A stretch of DNA of 64,000 bases from Neolentinus lepideus HHB14362 ss-1 (Eukaryota > Basidiomycota > Agaricomycetes > Gloeophyllales > Gloeophyllaceae). The stretch is from assembly GCA_001632425.1 (NCBI GenBank), contig KV425604.1, forward strand, positions 5,993-69,992. The letters run 5' to 3'. Positions within the stretch are counted from its first letter, which is position 1. Each line of letters starts with the position of its first letter. Under the pieces are notes generated by a model that was given only the letters and a program-made list of their open reading frames with translations, did no database searches and was not told where the DNA came from. Positions 20,476 to 34,301 of the stretch are shown here, in pieces. The translations under genes and the position numbers were made by a program.

Positions 20476-22425
20476 TCACTCGAGCGAGAATTCGCCGCTC
20501 GACGATGTCTTGATAAAGACCGGCCTCTTCTCGTCCAGGCTTATGCGCCCTGCGTGCAGAATCGCGGTCGTCTCGATGGTGTTGGCGATGGTGGGCAGCC
20601 CATGGGCGTCAAAGTCCGCCGCCGCGGAGACACCCGCGTTCACGCTGCGCGCTGCGTCAACGAACTTTTCGATGGAAACGTAGCCATAGCCCCGCTGGCC
20701 GTCAAAGTGCCCGGTCTCTGAGGGCGAGTATTTCATACTGATCGAGGATGACAGCGATTATCAGCGTTGTGCTTTGCACGAGGTGGATGATTTTGAAATA
20801 CGCACTAGAATGGGTTGTACCAGGCCTTGCCTGTCTCGTCGACCGTAACGTCGTACCCGCGGTGGGCCTGATCCACATTAATATCGCCCTGCAATAACGT
20901 CATGAACACCAGCAGGATGACGCAGGTATATACGTATTGACTGACCTTCTCGCCCATGTAATAGAAGTGCTGGGCGCTATGCACACCGGCTTTCAGGGGT
21001 GCGGTCCAGCTAGCGGTGTACACTGCCGTGCCCCTGTGCTTCGAGCTGCTCAGGCTCTCCCAGTCGACGAGAAGTGTGATGGTGTCCTCCGTCTGCGGGA
21101 CGCAGTTGTACGGCTCCGAGGTGGCAATGCCAGTTGCAGCGGAAGCGACGACGCGCGTGGGCACCGCCTTGCCTTGCATCATCCAGCAATGGATGTCGAT
21201 GTGGTGTGACGAGAGATAGTAGCTAGTGTCCGGTAAGCAGCTGTGCTTTCGTAGGAGAGGCCGCGTACCTGATGTCAGAATCCCTGCCTGCCCAAGCACG
21301 GAAGGTCTCCAACTGGCTCTTCGGTTGACTCATCCATGCGCTGAAGAAGTTGAACTCGCCGAGCGTCTGGGCACGCGCTCGGGCATCGCTGTAGACGGGG
21401 TCGAATCTGAGCAGCTCCGTGCCTGGGGTCAGCCACTGTTCGGGAAAGCAGCGTCAGAAGGGAGACGCACCGCTTGTGGTGCTCGACAAAGCAGACCACG
21501 CCGTGCTTCTTTGCCGCTGCAGCGAGCTCGTTGTGGTGCTTCAATAGCTGCACGGCGGGCTTTGTGACCAAGACGTGGAGACCCCTCTCGATGGCATAAA
21601 TGGCAATGTCGTAGTGCGTGTCTGCAGATTGTGAATACGCACGCCGGTACTTCACTGAGCATAATTGACGTACTATCAGGGGTGAAGATGATCACGGCAT
21701 CTCCTTTGGAGAGCTTGTCGATGGCAACCTTGTCTGCGAGACGTGGCGATGAGCGGAGAATTTTCCATGATCACCGGGGACTTACAGGCGAAGGGATCGA
21801 CCCTTCCTTCTTCTGGGAAGGCGTCGAAGCTACGATGAAGCGGAGCCGTTATTCATTGAGGGGGGCGGCTGCTTGATCGAGCTTACGAGACATCCATGTC
21901 CTTGTATGCACCGGCAATATTATCCTGCAAGTGTTTCCGAATAGCGGGGAACTTTCCTCCGTTCACGCCGACCATACTAAGCTTATCGACCTATGCTCGA
22001 TCCGTTAATTGGAATCACGGACCTTGGCAGGCCCAAACTTGCCTTGCCCAGTCGCCGAAGATCGAAGAGAGTCAGACCGACAACCTATGTGTGGCGATGT
22101 GTCAACTATGCACCAATGATCTTGAGAAGATGTATACTGACTCCGATCTATACGTCAAGTCTGTGGTAAGCTAGTGATTGCCTTTTGAATACAATTCGAA
22201 GCAATCACCTTCTTGTCGGATTTCGAGGCACCGTCTCCTGTCCATCCAGTTGTGTACTCTCCCTGTGCGTCGAATAGTGCAATGAATATTCCTGATTCTG
22301 ATTAGGTATGATCGGGAATCAACCCACAGTACCACCTAATGACGATTGTGGCGGTCAGTTCAGACTTGGTTAGTAGATGCTGATCACTTACACATCAGGC
22401 AGTTCAGTTTCTGGGTGTTGGCCAT
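20476..22425 (-). CDS. Gfo/Idh/MocA-family NAD(P)-dependent oxidoreductase
   Basis: Twelve exons on the minus strand: 22392-22425, 22328-22335 (8-base micro-exon), 22209-22262, 22043-22084, 21887-21990, 21786-21829, 21674-21733, 21471-21621, 21269-21406, 20946-21222, 20806-20888 and 20476-20737. They join to 418 residues without a stop. The N-terminus carries the nucleotide-binding turn LMCGTGEYTTG, assembled across the micro-exon. [18 protein letters not shown] and [10 protein letters not shown] correspond to the Rossmann-domain end (usual EKP reads TKP). FVEHHKRFDPVY and [12 protein letters not shown] fit the catalytic His/Asp region. [18 protein letters not shown] is typical of fungal members. 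The substrate, presumably a sugar or polyol, is unknown. The intron after exon 4 starts with GC (AAG|GCAAGT). Confidence 0.88.
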
Positions 22426-23351
22426 GATTGCTGCGCTCGTCGTGTGTGAAAAGGGTGTAGAAGAGCAAAGGAGAACGCATTGTGAATACGATGGCGAAGG
22501 ACTTAAGTAGAGTCCTGGGATGTCAGTAGACGCGGTCCGACGCCGGGCCGGAAGACAGCGGACCGCGTTTGCCGTACAATGCTTGCGATGGTTAAAAGTC
22601 AAGAAATAGCGTGACTGCGACGCGTCGAGAGGACACGCGACTTTAAAGGTAAACCGGTATTATAAACGGCTGAATTTACGGCGTGTCGGCGACGCATGCG
22701 GGCGGCGGCTAGTCGATCACGGATAAAGAGTGTCTCAACATTCACACCATCGACAGGATCTGCTGTGGAATTCGTCGAAAGCGTCGGGCTTCTGTGAAGG
22801 GCGCATGAAATTGGAGAGCGACTGAGTCCGATAGAAAAGGTCGGGGGAAGATGGTTGTCAACGCCCAGCGACTAGCGCGGCGCGTAGGGGCGGGATCACA
22901 ATGGAAGGGCGCGGCCTCATCAATGAGAGAAGGTCGGGTAGCGTAGGTCCGCGCGCCCTGTCCCTTCCTGGGAGTATCCTTCTGGCGGGGCTCTGATACG
23001 GCCACCCGACGTCGGCCGGCACCGGAGAAGCACGTGAGCATCGGGATCGCCGGGCCACGTGGGGTGGCGGTGCATCTTTTGATTACGTCATGGACATGAA
23101 TGTCAATCAAGCGTGGTGGGCAGGACTGGAGCACGCTGGAGTGCTGCTGTAGGCCGCCACTCATTGTCTGCAATGGAGCCAGCCTCCACGATGCCTTTCT
23201 CTTCATACCTTTGCTAATTGTCCTCTGCTATCCGATACCACTCGTATCTTTTCCACTCGTATCTTTTTCCACTCATATCTCTTTTGTTTGGCATACTTTA
23301 CGCGACACACTACTCCAATACTCTAAAGCATTGCGCTGCTCACTCACGACA
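22426..23351. promoter_or_regulatory. Divergent intergenic region, oxidoreductase / 1137-residue unknown
   Basis: About 0.9 kb between two divergent start codons, so it should hold both promoters. Near 23218-23285 there is a direct repeat (CCACTCGTATCTTTT twice, then CCACTCATATCTCTTTT) within a pyrimidine-rich leader. An ATG at 23100 is in frame with the downstream gene, but the 84 residues it would add look like translated UTR. Confidence 0.45.
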
Positions 23352-26300
23352 ATGGCGGACCCACCAAAGATGTCCGACCCCCCCTTCACGCCGCGCAAGG
23401 AGTTCATGCCCTCTCAGCACATCTATTCCACCTTCTACTTGATGACACTTTCAGGCAGCAACCTCGTCCGTTTGTACCGTTTTCCACAGGACTTTATCAG
23501 AGTTCTTCGGAAGCATCTCAATGACCGCCAACTGCTCACCGCGACCCGCCAGAACAACGAAGAGACTTGCTATGAATACACTGTCGACGGTCGGCCCTGG
23601 GCCTCTCCAAAGAGCATTGGTACGGAGCTCCTCATCGTTGACCTACTCCAGGTCGTCTTGCGTCATGGTTTCAACTTTCTTTCCACCATTGACTATGGTC
23701 GCGAACACGATGACAAGGTCGCTATTGTCTTCTCAAAGCCCCAGCGGGGCCTGGACAGGGCCTTGGTAGGATTTGTTAGTTCAAGCACAAATCTCGGCAG
23801 AGGTCCTTCACCGCTACCCAATGGCTCCAGCACGACGCTTGCTCCTCTGTCTCCTGTCGGTGGTCATACGCAGCTGTCTAATGAACACCGTATGATCCAA
23901 ATCAAGATTCCATTCGCCCTGTCTTTCCCTTCTGCGAATATCTTGCGAGTCATCTCTCCTCCATTGAATAGCACACCTGCTATCATCGCCGCCATCCGTG
24001 GATCCTGGCCTCGTGGCGTGGTTTCAGAGAAGAAAGTAGGTGAAACGTTCGAGTTCAAGCTTAAAGGGTACAAATGTGAGTCAAAAGAGTTCAATGCGCG
24101 CCCGTTTTCTATTATAGAGACACGTCACGGATATATCCTTGACGCTCCCGAATAAGTAATTGACATACACGGTATTGACTGCTATTCTTATACCTGCAGG
24201 GTTTCAGGAGGATACATTTGCAACGGACTCGCTGAATCACATCCTGACGATACTTCACTCGCTCGACAGCCACGCCTTCACACTTCTTACCTCCCTAACC
24301 CTGACGAGTCGCTCGCGGGCGAAGGATCTCTGGATCTTCACTGGCGCGGGGGAAGTCTCGGAGGAGCAATTGGAAATCAGAGATTCCATCATCTGGCCTC
24401 CTGGCGCCGCGAGCAGCATCCTCAGCCACAGCAATTCGCACACGGACTTTCAAGGCGGGCACCCCCAGCTGGGCAGCCCGTTGGCAGGACATAGGCGCCT
24501 CGCGACGCTCCCCGGTATCAATGCAAACAGCGAAGCCAACGGCAATGGCTCGCCCATCACGCCGACCGCTGCATACGCCAACGGACACGGGCGGTCTATG
24601 ACTGAGCCTCTGCCCCAGATCCAGACGCGCCAGCAGATCCCGCTCGTGCAGACGGTCTTGAGAAGGCATAGGTCCCGCACGCAGTGGTCGCAAGCGGAGC
24701 CTGCGAATCCTCCTGTAGGTCAGTCGGGTCGGAGTAGCAAGCCGCCGCCGATCGATATGACCGGCGTAGGTGCGTTCACGAAGCCGGGGCATCTCAGAGG
24801 TCTGTCTTTGGGTGGCCACCCTTCTCCGTCCATCGTCTACGCTACGAATGGAGGGCGGAGGAGCAGCGAGGATGAGGAGACTGTTGTCGGTGGGGCGCCG
24901 AGGGCTCAAAACGACCGGGAGACTTTTACGTTTCCGAATTCCTTGTCGCCGCCGTCGATGTTCGAGAGGAGAGACCCGGACTTGACCGCCTTGGCGCAGA
25001 AACCTTGGGTGGAGAGGAGCTCTGCTGAGATCCGCAACCCGTTCACGAAGATGTTCCCTAGTGAGAAGGAGAGAGGCGCGGAACGGGAAAGTTCAATTCG
25101 TACGACGAACCAGGGTCCGACGCGTTCGCGCACGACTAGCAGCTTGAGTCCAGGGCAGGAGCTGGTCGGAAGGAGACGCTCTAGACTTGGAAGTGCTCCT
25201 GGACCACTCGTGGTGCAGAATCCGGATCCGACACCTATAGAAGAGCTGAGGAGAAATCCGATGAGCCCTGTCGGAAGGTCTGCGCCGGAGCTGCCTTTGC
25301 CGGGTGGATTCGGCGAGGATCAGGCTAAGGATGAGGAATCAAGGGGTTTGAACGGATTCCTGTCTCCTCCGATGATCACCACTACACCGCCTGCCGACGA
25401 GCGGCTGTCTCCGCCTGAGTTTACAGCATCTCCGTCTCCTCCTTTGTCTCAGTCGAACGGAACACCTCCTGCAACACGCAGCAGTGACAACACTCCCTCG
25501 CCGCCCTTGCTCGGCCCTGGTGCATTCAGAGACTCAGCATTTTCCACCAACTCGAGACAGTCTGGATGGACTGGTACGGAGCGATCGAAGAGCGTCGAGA
25601 TTCCTGTCAAATGGACGGGTCCTCCTGATGGGGAGGGCGCTGTGAAGGAGAGGGTGCCAAGTCAGGTTAGAGAAGAGGATGGAGACGGTATCATGTTTCC
25701 GGGCGGGTGGGCCGACCAGCAGACGGAAGATATGGACGCGCAGCGCGAGAGAGACAGAGCGCAGAGTGTGCCGATGAGCGTCACGCTTGGAAGCGATATC
25801 GATGGTACAGGGACCTTGGCGGGGCTAAGCATGCCTGGTGATAGAATGAGCCGCAGTCTGGATCTCCCGGCCACCGAAGTTGAGAGGCTGCGCCAGGAGG
25901 CGAAGGAAGTCGATGCGAGGATCAGCTCTCCCGGCTTCGAGGCCGGCGTGGTGAGGAAGTCTAGCAGGGGAGTTGTAGGGATGTTCAACAGCCGCGGGAT
26001 GTCGGTACTCAGTGGAATGACGACTGATTCAAAGTCTAGCAACTTTTTCAGGCAAGATCAAGCGCCTCCTATGCCGAATGGTGGTATGGGCAGAGGTCCT
26101 GCACGACCAAGCTTTGGGTCTAACGGAGGTCCGCCGCGTTTGTGGTTGCCGAAAAGTCTGTCTATTCCAGCTCCCTTGTCGCAACAGCCACAGCCGTCTC
26201 AGAACCGTCTTCCTCCTGCCGCTCAACCACAACCTGTTGTACGACCTCCCGTCCAGATGCTTCCTCGGCAGCCGCAGCCGCAGCCGCCGCAACAACAACA

Positions 26301-26889
26301 GAGCAGAGTCCCCCGCCCCAAGCCTGATAATATCCCTAGTGCAGCTCCGCAGCCGGTCCTTTCGTCTGAACCCCTCTCGCCTAGGAAACTTCAGAAGACT
26401 CCAAGCGAGGAGGCCAGGAAGGAGCGGGAGAAACAGCTCGGCCACCAGCCGTCCATCAGTGAAGGATGGGTTTGGGTTAACGTCGACACTCGTGATGCCG
26501 GTTCAAGTCAAGCCAGTAGTACTCCCAGAGGCTCTGAAGTGAAACGGACTGCAGGCCCGAGCGGACTGGCTAAGAGTGCCATGAGTGGAGACGGCAGGAC
26601 AAGAAAAGTAAGCCATGAGAAAGGTGGAAAGGGCAAGTTCTTCTTGCTTGGTAGGAAGAACAATGCGGGTTCAGCGGACAAGAAGAAGTTGGCTAAGAAG
26701 GCGGGTCCTACGGAGGCCTCGCAGGCGCAGTCCAGTGTGCCGGCTGGGTCCCAGCAGAGACCAGGAGCAACGGCTCAGAGGGTAGGGAATGGTACGTCGA
26801 CGCAGGCGCAGTCGCGGATACCTCAGAGAGCTGGGGCAGACCAAAAGATAGAACCGAGATCTAATTATCGACCTGCGAGGCCCAAGTGA
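23352..26889 (+). CDS. Conserved fungal hypothetical protein, structured N-terminus and long disordered tail
   Basis: Two exons, 23352-24075 and 24200-26889, 1137 residues. The splice joins KLKGYK to WFQEDTFATDSLNHILTILHSLDSHAFTLLTSL, which reads as one continuous fold. The first 340 or so residues look globular (STFYLMTLSGSNLVRLYRFP; IGTELLIVDLLQVVLRHGFNFLSTIDYG). The rest is Ser/Pro/Gly-rich with a Gln/Pro run (QPQPQPPQQQQSR, about residue 940) and a basic C-terminus. I do not recognise a catalytic domain. Proline-rich stretches could bind SH3 domains; that is speculation. ATG 23352 was chosen because the in-frame upstream ATG (23100) adds a pyrimidine-leader-like segment. The composition suggests a scaffold or regulator. 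Confidence 0.7.
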
Positions 26890-27400
26890 AAGGTTGCTGG
26901 CGTTCATGTACTGGTGCGTTCTTTGGGACCTCTCTGGGCTGGACTCATACGACATCTATGGAAGAGCAGAGCTCTGTGTACTTCTTGCTTCCTTGATACC
27001 ATCTTTTGTTCTCAGTTGTGGTGTATGATTCTTGTGCAGGTTATTCGGATTTCGTGGAATGTTGTTGTACAACAGTTATCTAATATCCTTTCCTATTCCC
27101 TAGAGGTACTATTCCGTTTACTTTCTAACACACTCGGGGCGTTGCTTCCCCTTATGTGATTATTCTTTTACGTGTACCGATTTTAACCCAGCACCGACTC
27201 GGAGGGGTTTGTTCAGCATGTACTACTCTGACGGATTTCTTGTAGATGGACTTGATCCATTTGTAACGACTAATGAAATGACGACTTTATACGAGTATCT
27301 CGAAAGCTTTCATTTCGTCTTAAATAACTATGTATTTCTTCAGACCCATCATTCGACATGCGTCCCTAAAAGGAAATACTCATGTTGGTTCCGTCATCGT
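26890..27400. other. Intergenic spacer
   Basis: T-rich 3' flank of the preceding gene and presumed promoter of the Dlt1-like gene. No gene recognised. Confidence 0.45.
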
Positions 27401-28311
27401 ATGTCCTCGAGAGGTACTGTCGCTGAAGGCTGTTTCCTCCTCCTCGTTCTTGTCATCGCTTGCGCACTCGGGCTTTCAGCGGTCCTCCTTCTCTCCCAAG
27501 CTGTTCGAACAGCACATAATCACTCATATGCGGAGAATTATAATCTCATTGTCATAGGAGCCTCTTATGTCGGAGTTGTGAGTGCTGTTGGATACTGACA
27601 ATAGAGACTCTGGTTAATCTCGATACTTGGCCCCCAGCTTGTTGCATCTCTTGCATTCTGCTTGAAACGAAGACTAGCTGTGCGGCGCAAACTGCAGCGC
27701 ATTTCAAAGGCGTACAGAACTCTTCAGAGAGGCGACCTTCGGAAGGTAGGTCCTTCGCCGATTAGTACAGCACATATTTAAATGGAACTTTATAGCCGGT
27801 GCACGATTATATCCTGCAAGAATATACCCGTACATGTTTGATCGCCTTCGAGTCACAGCCACGAGACGGTGTGCAAGAAGGTTGGGGTAGACCTGGTATG
27901 TTACGGGATCCTTTCAGGGCGACTGTCACTCAGCTCATACGTCTTGAGTACAGGCAGCAAGCACGCCGGTATCCAATTCCGTCGGGCGCTGTTGGACACC
28001 ATTCCTGAGATCGGTAAGTACAGACCTTTACCGCACCTGACATTCGCCTAACGCTTCCGCCTCCAGATACACTAGCGCATCTAGTGCTCCCGCGACACCC
28101 GCCCTTACGACCTCACGACCGCATGCTTCATCACTTCCGCTTCGTTATACCCCTTCTCCCGAAAGACGACGACGGTCTAACGCCGATGCACTACTACGAT
28201 TCCGTGATCCAACTAGCACGCAACTCCTGTAAGGAACCTACGGAGGGGGAATACGAGATGGGCTGGAAAGCGGCAGGTGAGATCAAGCGCATGTACGCAG
28301 TGTTTCACTAG
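27401..28311 (+). CDS. Dlt1-like (defect at low temperature) membrane protein
   Basis: Five exons: 27401-27577, 27638-27745, 27796-27895, 27954-28013 and 28067-28311; 229 residues. Two N-terminal hydrophobic segments (CFLLLVLVIACALGLSAVLLL and LIVIGASYVGVLVASLAFCL) precede a cytosolic part with family-typical blocks. These are LQEYTRTCLIAFESQPRDG, EGWGRPGSKHAGIQFRRALLDTIPEI, LRPHDRMLHHFRFVIPLLP and LTPMHYYDSVIQLARNS. The family is named from a yeast mutant with poor growth in the cold; its biochemical role is not established. ATG 27401 is in frame and directly precedes the first membrane segment. It converges on the cytochrome b5 reductase gene. Confidence 0.88.
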
Positions 28312-28715
28312 CCCTGCCATCTTTACGTTTGATATTGATGCTCGCTTGTCTCGCTAGCTTGTATGAATGTCGGTTAGAAATGTTGGAAGGGCCGTCGTCT
28401 ACCGATCTTACGGAGTCTACAAGTCGCGATTGATATTTTAATAGACGGATATATTGGACACTAATGAATACGGACTGCGACGGTAACGCAGCGGCGTCCT
28501 GTCCCTTCGGACTTTGTGGGACTATCAACCGATTTTTGTGATGTAAGTTGTAGATAGAAAGCAAAACCGACAGCAATTATGTAGCACAATGCAAGGAAGA
28601 TCAGTATATTGTATCCGAGAATACCCAGTGACCTGTTATATCCAGTGTAAGTAAAAACTATATTACCCTCCGTCCAGATACGGATCGTGCACAAGAGCGC
28701 TGTCGAACGGCGATT
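28312..28715. other. Convergent 3' region, Dlt1-like / cytochrome b5 reductase
   Basis: About 400 bases between two converging stop codons, expected to contain both 3' UTRs. Nothing else seen. Confidence 0.5.
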
Positions 28716-29919
<1,204 letters not shown>

Positions 29920-31473
29920 ATCTGCTTCACTCCTGTTATTAGAGTCGGCGAAAGTCGAATTACTAGGGGGCAAGCCAATTAGTATGAGTTTAGAGACGTC
30001 GTAGCCGGCAGCCTTGAGCTTCGCCTTCAAGTACTCTGAGACGGTGATGAGGACGGTGAGCACACCGAAGAAAGAACCCAGAAAGAGGAGCTGGTAACGA
30101 TTGGGCATACGACGTCGAATCCAGCGATTGTACCACTCGTCCGACAGCAGGGGAAGGCTACTCGAAATGCGGCCGCTTTTACGCGCTGGAAACGGGCGCT
30201 AATGGTAGGTCGCGCCACAAGTCCACTCAACTTCCGACATAACCTAATATCTGTTGATTGCAACGGACAAAGAGATGGGTTCAATAGAATGGTAGGTGGT
30301 TTGAACACTAAATCAGTCTGTTCTATCTTGGTTCTATCTCACCACTGTCATACCTGCTTTTTAGTCTGTGCCGAGACGGATTTCAACGATGTTTTGCAGC
30401 GGACCTCCCTAGTACCTCTGGACCTGGGTAATTTGTATTCAGCTGTAGAGTAAATCAGAACGGCTACGACTCTCTACGACGACGGTCCTAATATAGCCTA
30501 TCACTGTCTCATAACCTCTAATATGCCATACTTAGCGGTCTGGACACCGATGATAGATATGACAGAATTCTAGGAACGACGAGACCGAACTGGACGTGGA
30601 GATAATCAACGCTATCTACAAATGCACATATCTTACTTACAACCATCTTACTTCAGGAAGGGTGTCCTCGTTGTGCCTTGCCTGCAGGATATTGGACTCG
30701 TGATCCATGCGCACGCGTATGTCCGTGATGATGGGTTTCCATCAAAGCAGCCGGAGTGTTTTTCCGTCCACCGAGTCTGAACATACGCAGACAGTTTCTC
30801 TGTGTCGCCTTGATGACGGAGACGGCCACCGCGCAGTATTCCCTCCTCCGTACACTCCCTTTTCGGATGGAATGTCGTAGCTGCTTATGTCCTCTATGGG
30901 AATAGGTAGTACCAGGGCATCATAGCCCAATCACGAGCAATGTAGGCCGACGCAGCAGGACAAGAGGGCTCGGCAGATTAAATGAAGTCTGAGTAGTATG
31001 CCATAGCGATGAGCTGTACCGGACGATGGTTACTGCGGGCGCCGTGTGCAAAGCAGTGGGCGTGGATCCAGGATCCGGGCGAGCCGGTCTCAGCAGAGTT
31101 GCAGACTGTTGCAGACGAGTACAATGCGTAAAAGGCGTGGGGGCAACAATCATCAGCGCGACAAACAATGCGACGTGTGGCTTGTATTGGGCATTGCATG
31201 GGTGTGATGTGGCACGACCGGCTATTCGCAGCCGACGGCCGTGCAAGGGGGCGGCGCAAATACGCGTAAACAGTTATCCCCAGTTCGCGTTTTATCGTAA
31301 AGGTGCAACCGTCTCCTCTTATTCTCGACCACCACCTCGTCGTCCACAGGCCACACTACACGGCCGAGGGCTCTTTACTGCCTGTTTCTCTTTGTTTTCT
31401 TCTTTCTTGTCTTTCTTTTATCTATTGGCTCGCGCAGCTCAACACGCAGGGCGTGTTACCTATATCTCTCACC
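29920..31473. other. Intergenic region with open extension of the reductase frame
   Basis: 29920-30108 (minus) is an in-frame extension encoding a hydrophobic segment (YQLLFLGSFFGVLTVLITV) and SEYLKAKLKAAGYD. It stays open further upstream to a stop at about 30202. 30300-31300 shows nothing recognisable. 31300-31473 is a pyrimidine-rich leader for the phosphatase gene. Confidence 0.45.
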
Positions 31474-33734
31474 ATGCAGTCCTCGATAGACGCTTCCCGG
31501 CCACGATGTGCGACTCTGCCCTACGCTCCACGCAAGCGAGGCCCGCCCGCAGCCCTCCGCATCCATGCACCCTCCTATAACAATGAAGTCACTCTGCTGA
31601 ACGGCGATACTCCATCTGTTCTCTCTGCCACTTCAGACTCTTCCGATTCTTTCCCCTTCCCTCAGAACAACAACGACAACAAGCCGCGATCCCTTAGGAA
31701 CATGAAGCGCTTGTCCTTGACCATACCTTCCGCGGAGTCTTCAACGGCCTCCCTTGCTCTTTCTCCAGGCGAGTCCAAGAATGGTCCCATGTCTGCCCAT
31801 CCAGATTCCACGTCCGCTGGTGTGCGGAGGAGACGACCCAGTGTCGTTTCCTTACCTGCAACTAGTACAGCGGCCCTCTTCCGTAAGGAGGAGGATGGTG
31901 AAGGCTCGCCGTCCGCCCCGTATGCCGACGGGCCTATAGAAATCTTGCCACGGATATGGCTTGGGTCGGAAGACAATGCGCGGGATTGGAAGTGTCTGAT
32001 AGAACGAGGTATCAGGTCGATTCTGAATGTTGCCAAGGAGATTTCTTCTCCGTTCGATACAGCCATTGTTCAACCACGTTATCCCTTTAACTCTAGCCCC
32101 GATCTCAACCAACCGTCCAAAAGCTCCAACTCTACCTACTATCCTCCCCATATTCCTAGCGGACGACCTGGAATGCATTATCTCCGGCTTGCGTGGTCTC
32201 ACGGCCAGTCAGATTTAGTCCACAGTGGCTTTCCAGAAGCAATGGATTTTGTTGATCAGGCACTGGAGCGTGGTGATGGCGTGTTAATTCAGTGCGTATT
32301 GTTGTGCTTCACTTGTTTTCTTGCGATCGAACCTCATCTGTCGCATGTAGCTGTCAATGCGGAGTCTCACGATCTGCCACTCTGGTGATTGCATTAGTTA
32401 TGCGCGCAGCCGCGTCTGGTTCTCCTTCAGTCTCGGAAGAAATTCGAGAATTGAAGGGAATGCAGGGCGCGTATTCATACGTAAAATCAAAAAGTAGATG
32501 GGTTGGTCCCAACATGTCGTAAGTTCCATTATAGCATTTTGTCATCGTATCAGTATTGAGTTGACATTTGGATAGCCTTATATATCAACTCTTAGATTAT
32601 GAGCGAACATTGAAAGGTGGCTCTTCGTCTCCAGCCTCTTCCGAAAGATCATCCTCTGCCGCAGAGGAAGAAGAGGAATGGGGACGTCGTCGACAAATGT
32701 TGGATGATGCTCCGTCTGATCGTGAGGATGATCGAGAGATAACAGAAGTCATGCAGGAGGCTCGTGCCTTGGATAAGGCAATGGAAGACCGGATGGTTGC
32801 CCGAAAAGCTTCATCCTCTTCCATGAATTCGATGAGCTCTCGTGGAATGGGTCCCGCGTGGAGAAGCAAATACGGTTCTCGTAAGCGGACTGGTTCCGTT
32901 GCGAGCAATCAAACTGGCGGCAGTATACTGAGTGAAGACCTTGTCGAAGAGGATGAAGAGCAGGAATTGCTGGGCGTTGGTGGTGGTTTCGACACCCAAA
33001 GCCAAAGAACGAGGAGTTCGTGGTGTTCGGAGCCATCAGAGGAGGAGCGCGGGCAGGAAGAGAACCCTGAGCTGGTTTCCTTCTCACACCCGTTTACTCC
33101 TGCCACTGCCCGGGCCTCGACTTCGCGTTTCTTACCGCCGCCACCTTCTGCCCCCACGACGAAGTCCACCTTCACTCTTCCCCCCGTCCCTAGAACCGCC
33201 TTCAAGTCTTCGTTCGACCTTCCCTCCGTCCCGCCCCCCGCTTCCTCTTCTAAATCCTCATTCGATCTTCCTTCCTCATCAACATTCCAGTCGAAATTCA
33301 AAATGAAAAGGCGACCGCCTCCTCTTGGGTTCCTGCCACCCGTGCCGTCGTCACCGGAAGCCATGACACAGGCTTCTTCTTCTGTCCCGGCACGGACTCG
33401 CAAGGACCGTCACCGACCTACCACCCCCCCTCTTCACCTCCGCAACTCCCATAACTCCCTCGACTCCGTTTTCCAGCCTTTCCCCACCCCTTCTCAGACC
33501 CTTTTCGTTTTCCCGCCATCCCCTACGCTGACGACGCGCACGCCTTCTACCATGACGCTGACATCCAATCTCTCCAGCGCATTTCCCTTCCCCTCTGTAT
33601 CAACACCCCGGGTATCCACAGTACGGAGACACGGAAAGACGAAGTCGTTCATCGGTCTTGCGATTCCACCCACGCCTACGACGGCCTCCTCGCGCGTAGA
33701 CGCCCGGGGATGGGTCGGGATCTCCAAGAACTGA
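31474..33734 (+). CDS. Dual-specificity protein phosphatase (MAPK-phosphatase-like)
   Basis: Three exons: 31474-32291, 32351-32518 and 32576-33734; 714 residues. It should dephosphorylate Tyr and Ser/Thr in a kinase such as a MAPK. The phosphatase domain starts near residue 150 with EILPRIWLGSEDNARDW, then IRSILNVAKEI and MHYLRLAWSHGQSD. The first intron splits the active-site loop; splicing yields IHCQCGVSRSATLVIALVMR, the HCxxxxxR signature (about residues 273-280). A typical YVKSKSRWVGPNM helix follows. The N-terminal 145 residues and the C-terminal 350 are Ser/Pro-rich and disordered, with repeated SSFDLPS-type units (about 33200-33300). Related fungal enzymes include Msg5 and Pmp1; which one is orthologous cannot be decided here. 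Confidence 0.92.
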
Positions 33735-34301
33735 CCGCGGCTCGCCAGTGCACCGGGCTGGAGGACTGGCCTGTTGTATTCTCTCCGTGCTCTCCTCCAT
33801 GCATTGCAAGGGATTACTGAGTGTTGGGTATATGGTAGACCAATCGCTTTCGATCTCACATTAACTGAGTTGTATGCATCAACGGACTTGAGTACTGTTA
33901 TTCTATTTATCTGTTTCCCTTCCTGTTCATGACACTGGATCTCTTTGCATGCGGATGGTCACTAGCTGGTCCGCTTTACTTTGTTCAAGGACGGACATCG
34001 CTAACATCCAGTTTTGTCTTTTCTTCTCGTGTTTTACCAATGTAGCATTTTTTCTGTATCATCATCTCATTGTCGACACGCAATGCTTTCATATTCATTC
34101 TTATCAAGTATCCTATGCTTGTCGTTTATCAGCCGCTCCCCGCTGAGCGTGTACTTGTGGCATGAATACGATGTAGGTAGACAGATACAAAAAATGGAAA
34201 CTTCCATGTTCCAACATTGAAAAACCGAGTCATGGTTGAAGTACAATAAATTAGGAGAGTATGGTGGTAACATCGCGACTATATTGAAGGCATGCGGGCA
34301 A
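33735..34301. other. Convergent 3' region, phosphatase / TVP23
   Basis: T-rich 3' flanks of two converging genes. No further gene recognised. Confidence 0.5.

Noticed and set aside
23100..23351. In-frame upstream ATG for the 1137-residue protein
   Set aside because: Adds 84 residues translated from a pyrimidine-rich leader; ATG 23352 starts a sensible protein.
24295..24909. Arg-rich minus-strand ORF inside the disordered protein gene
   Set aside because: Antisense shadow of a GC-rich coding exon with no family match.
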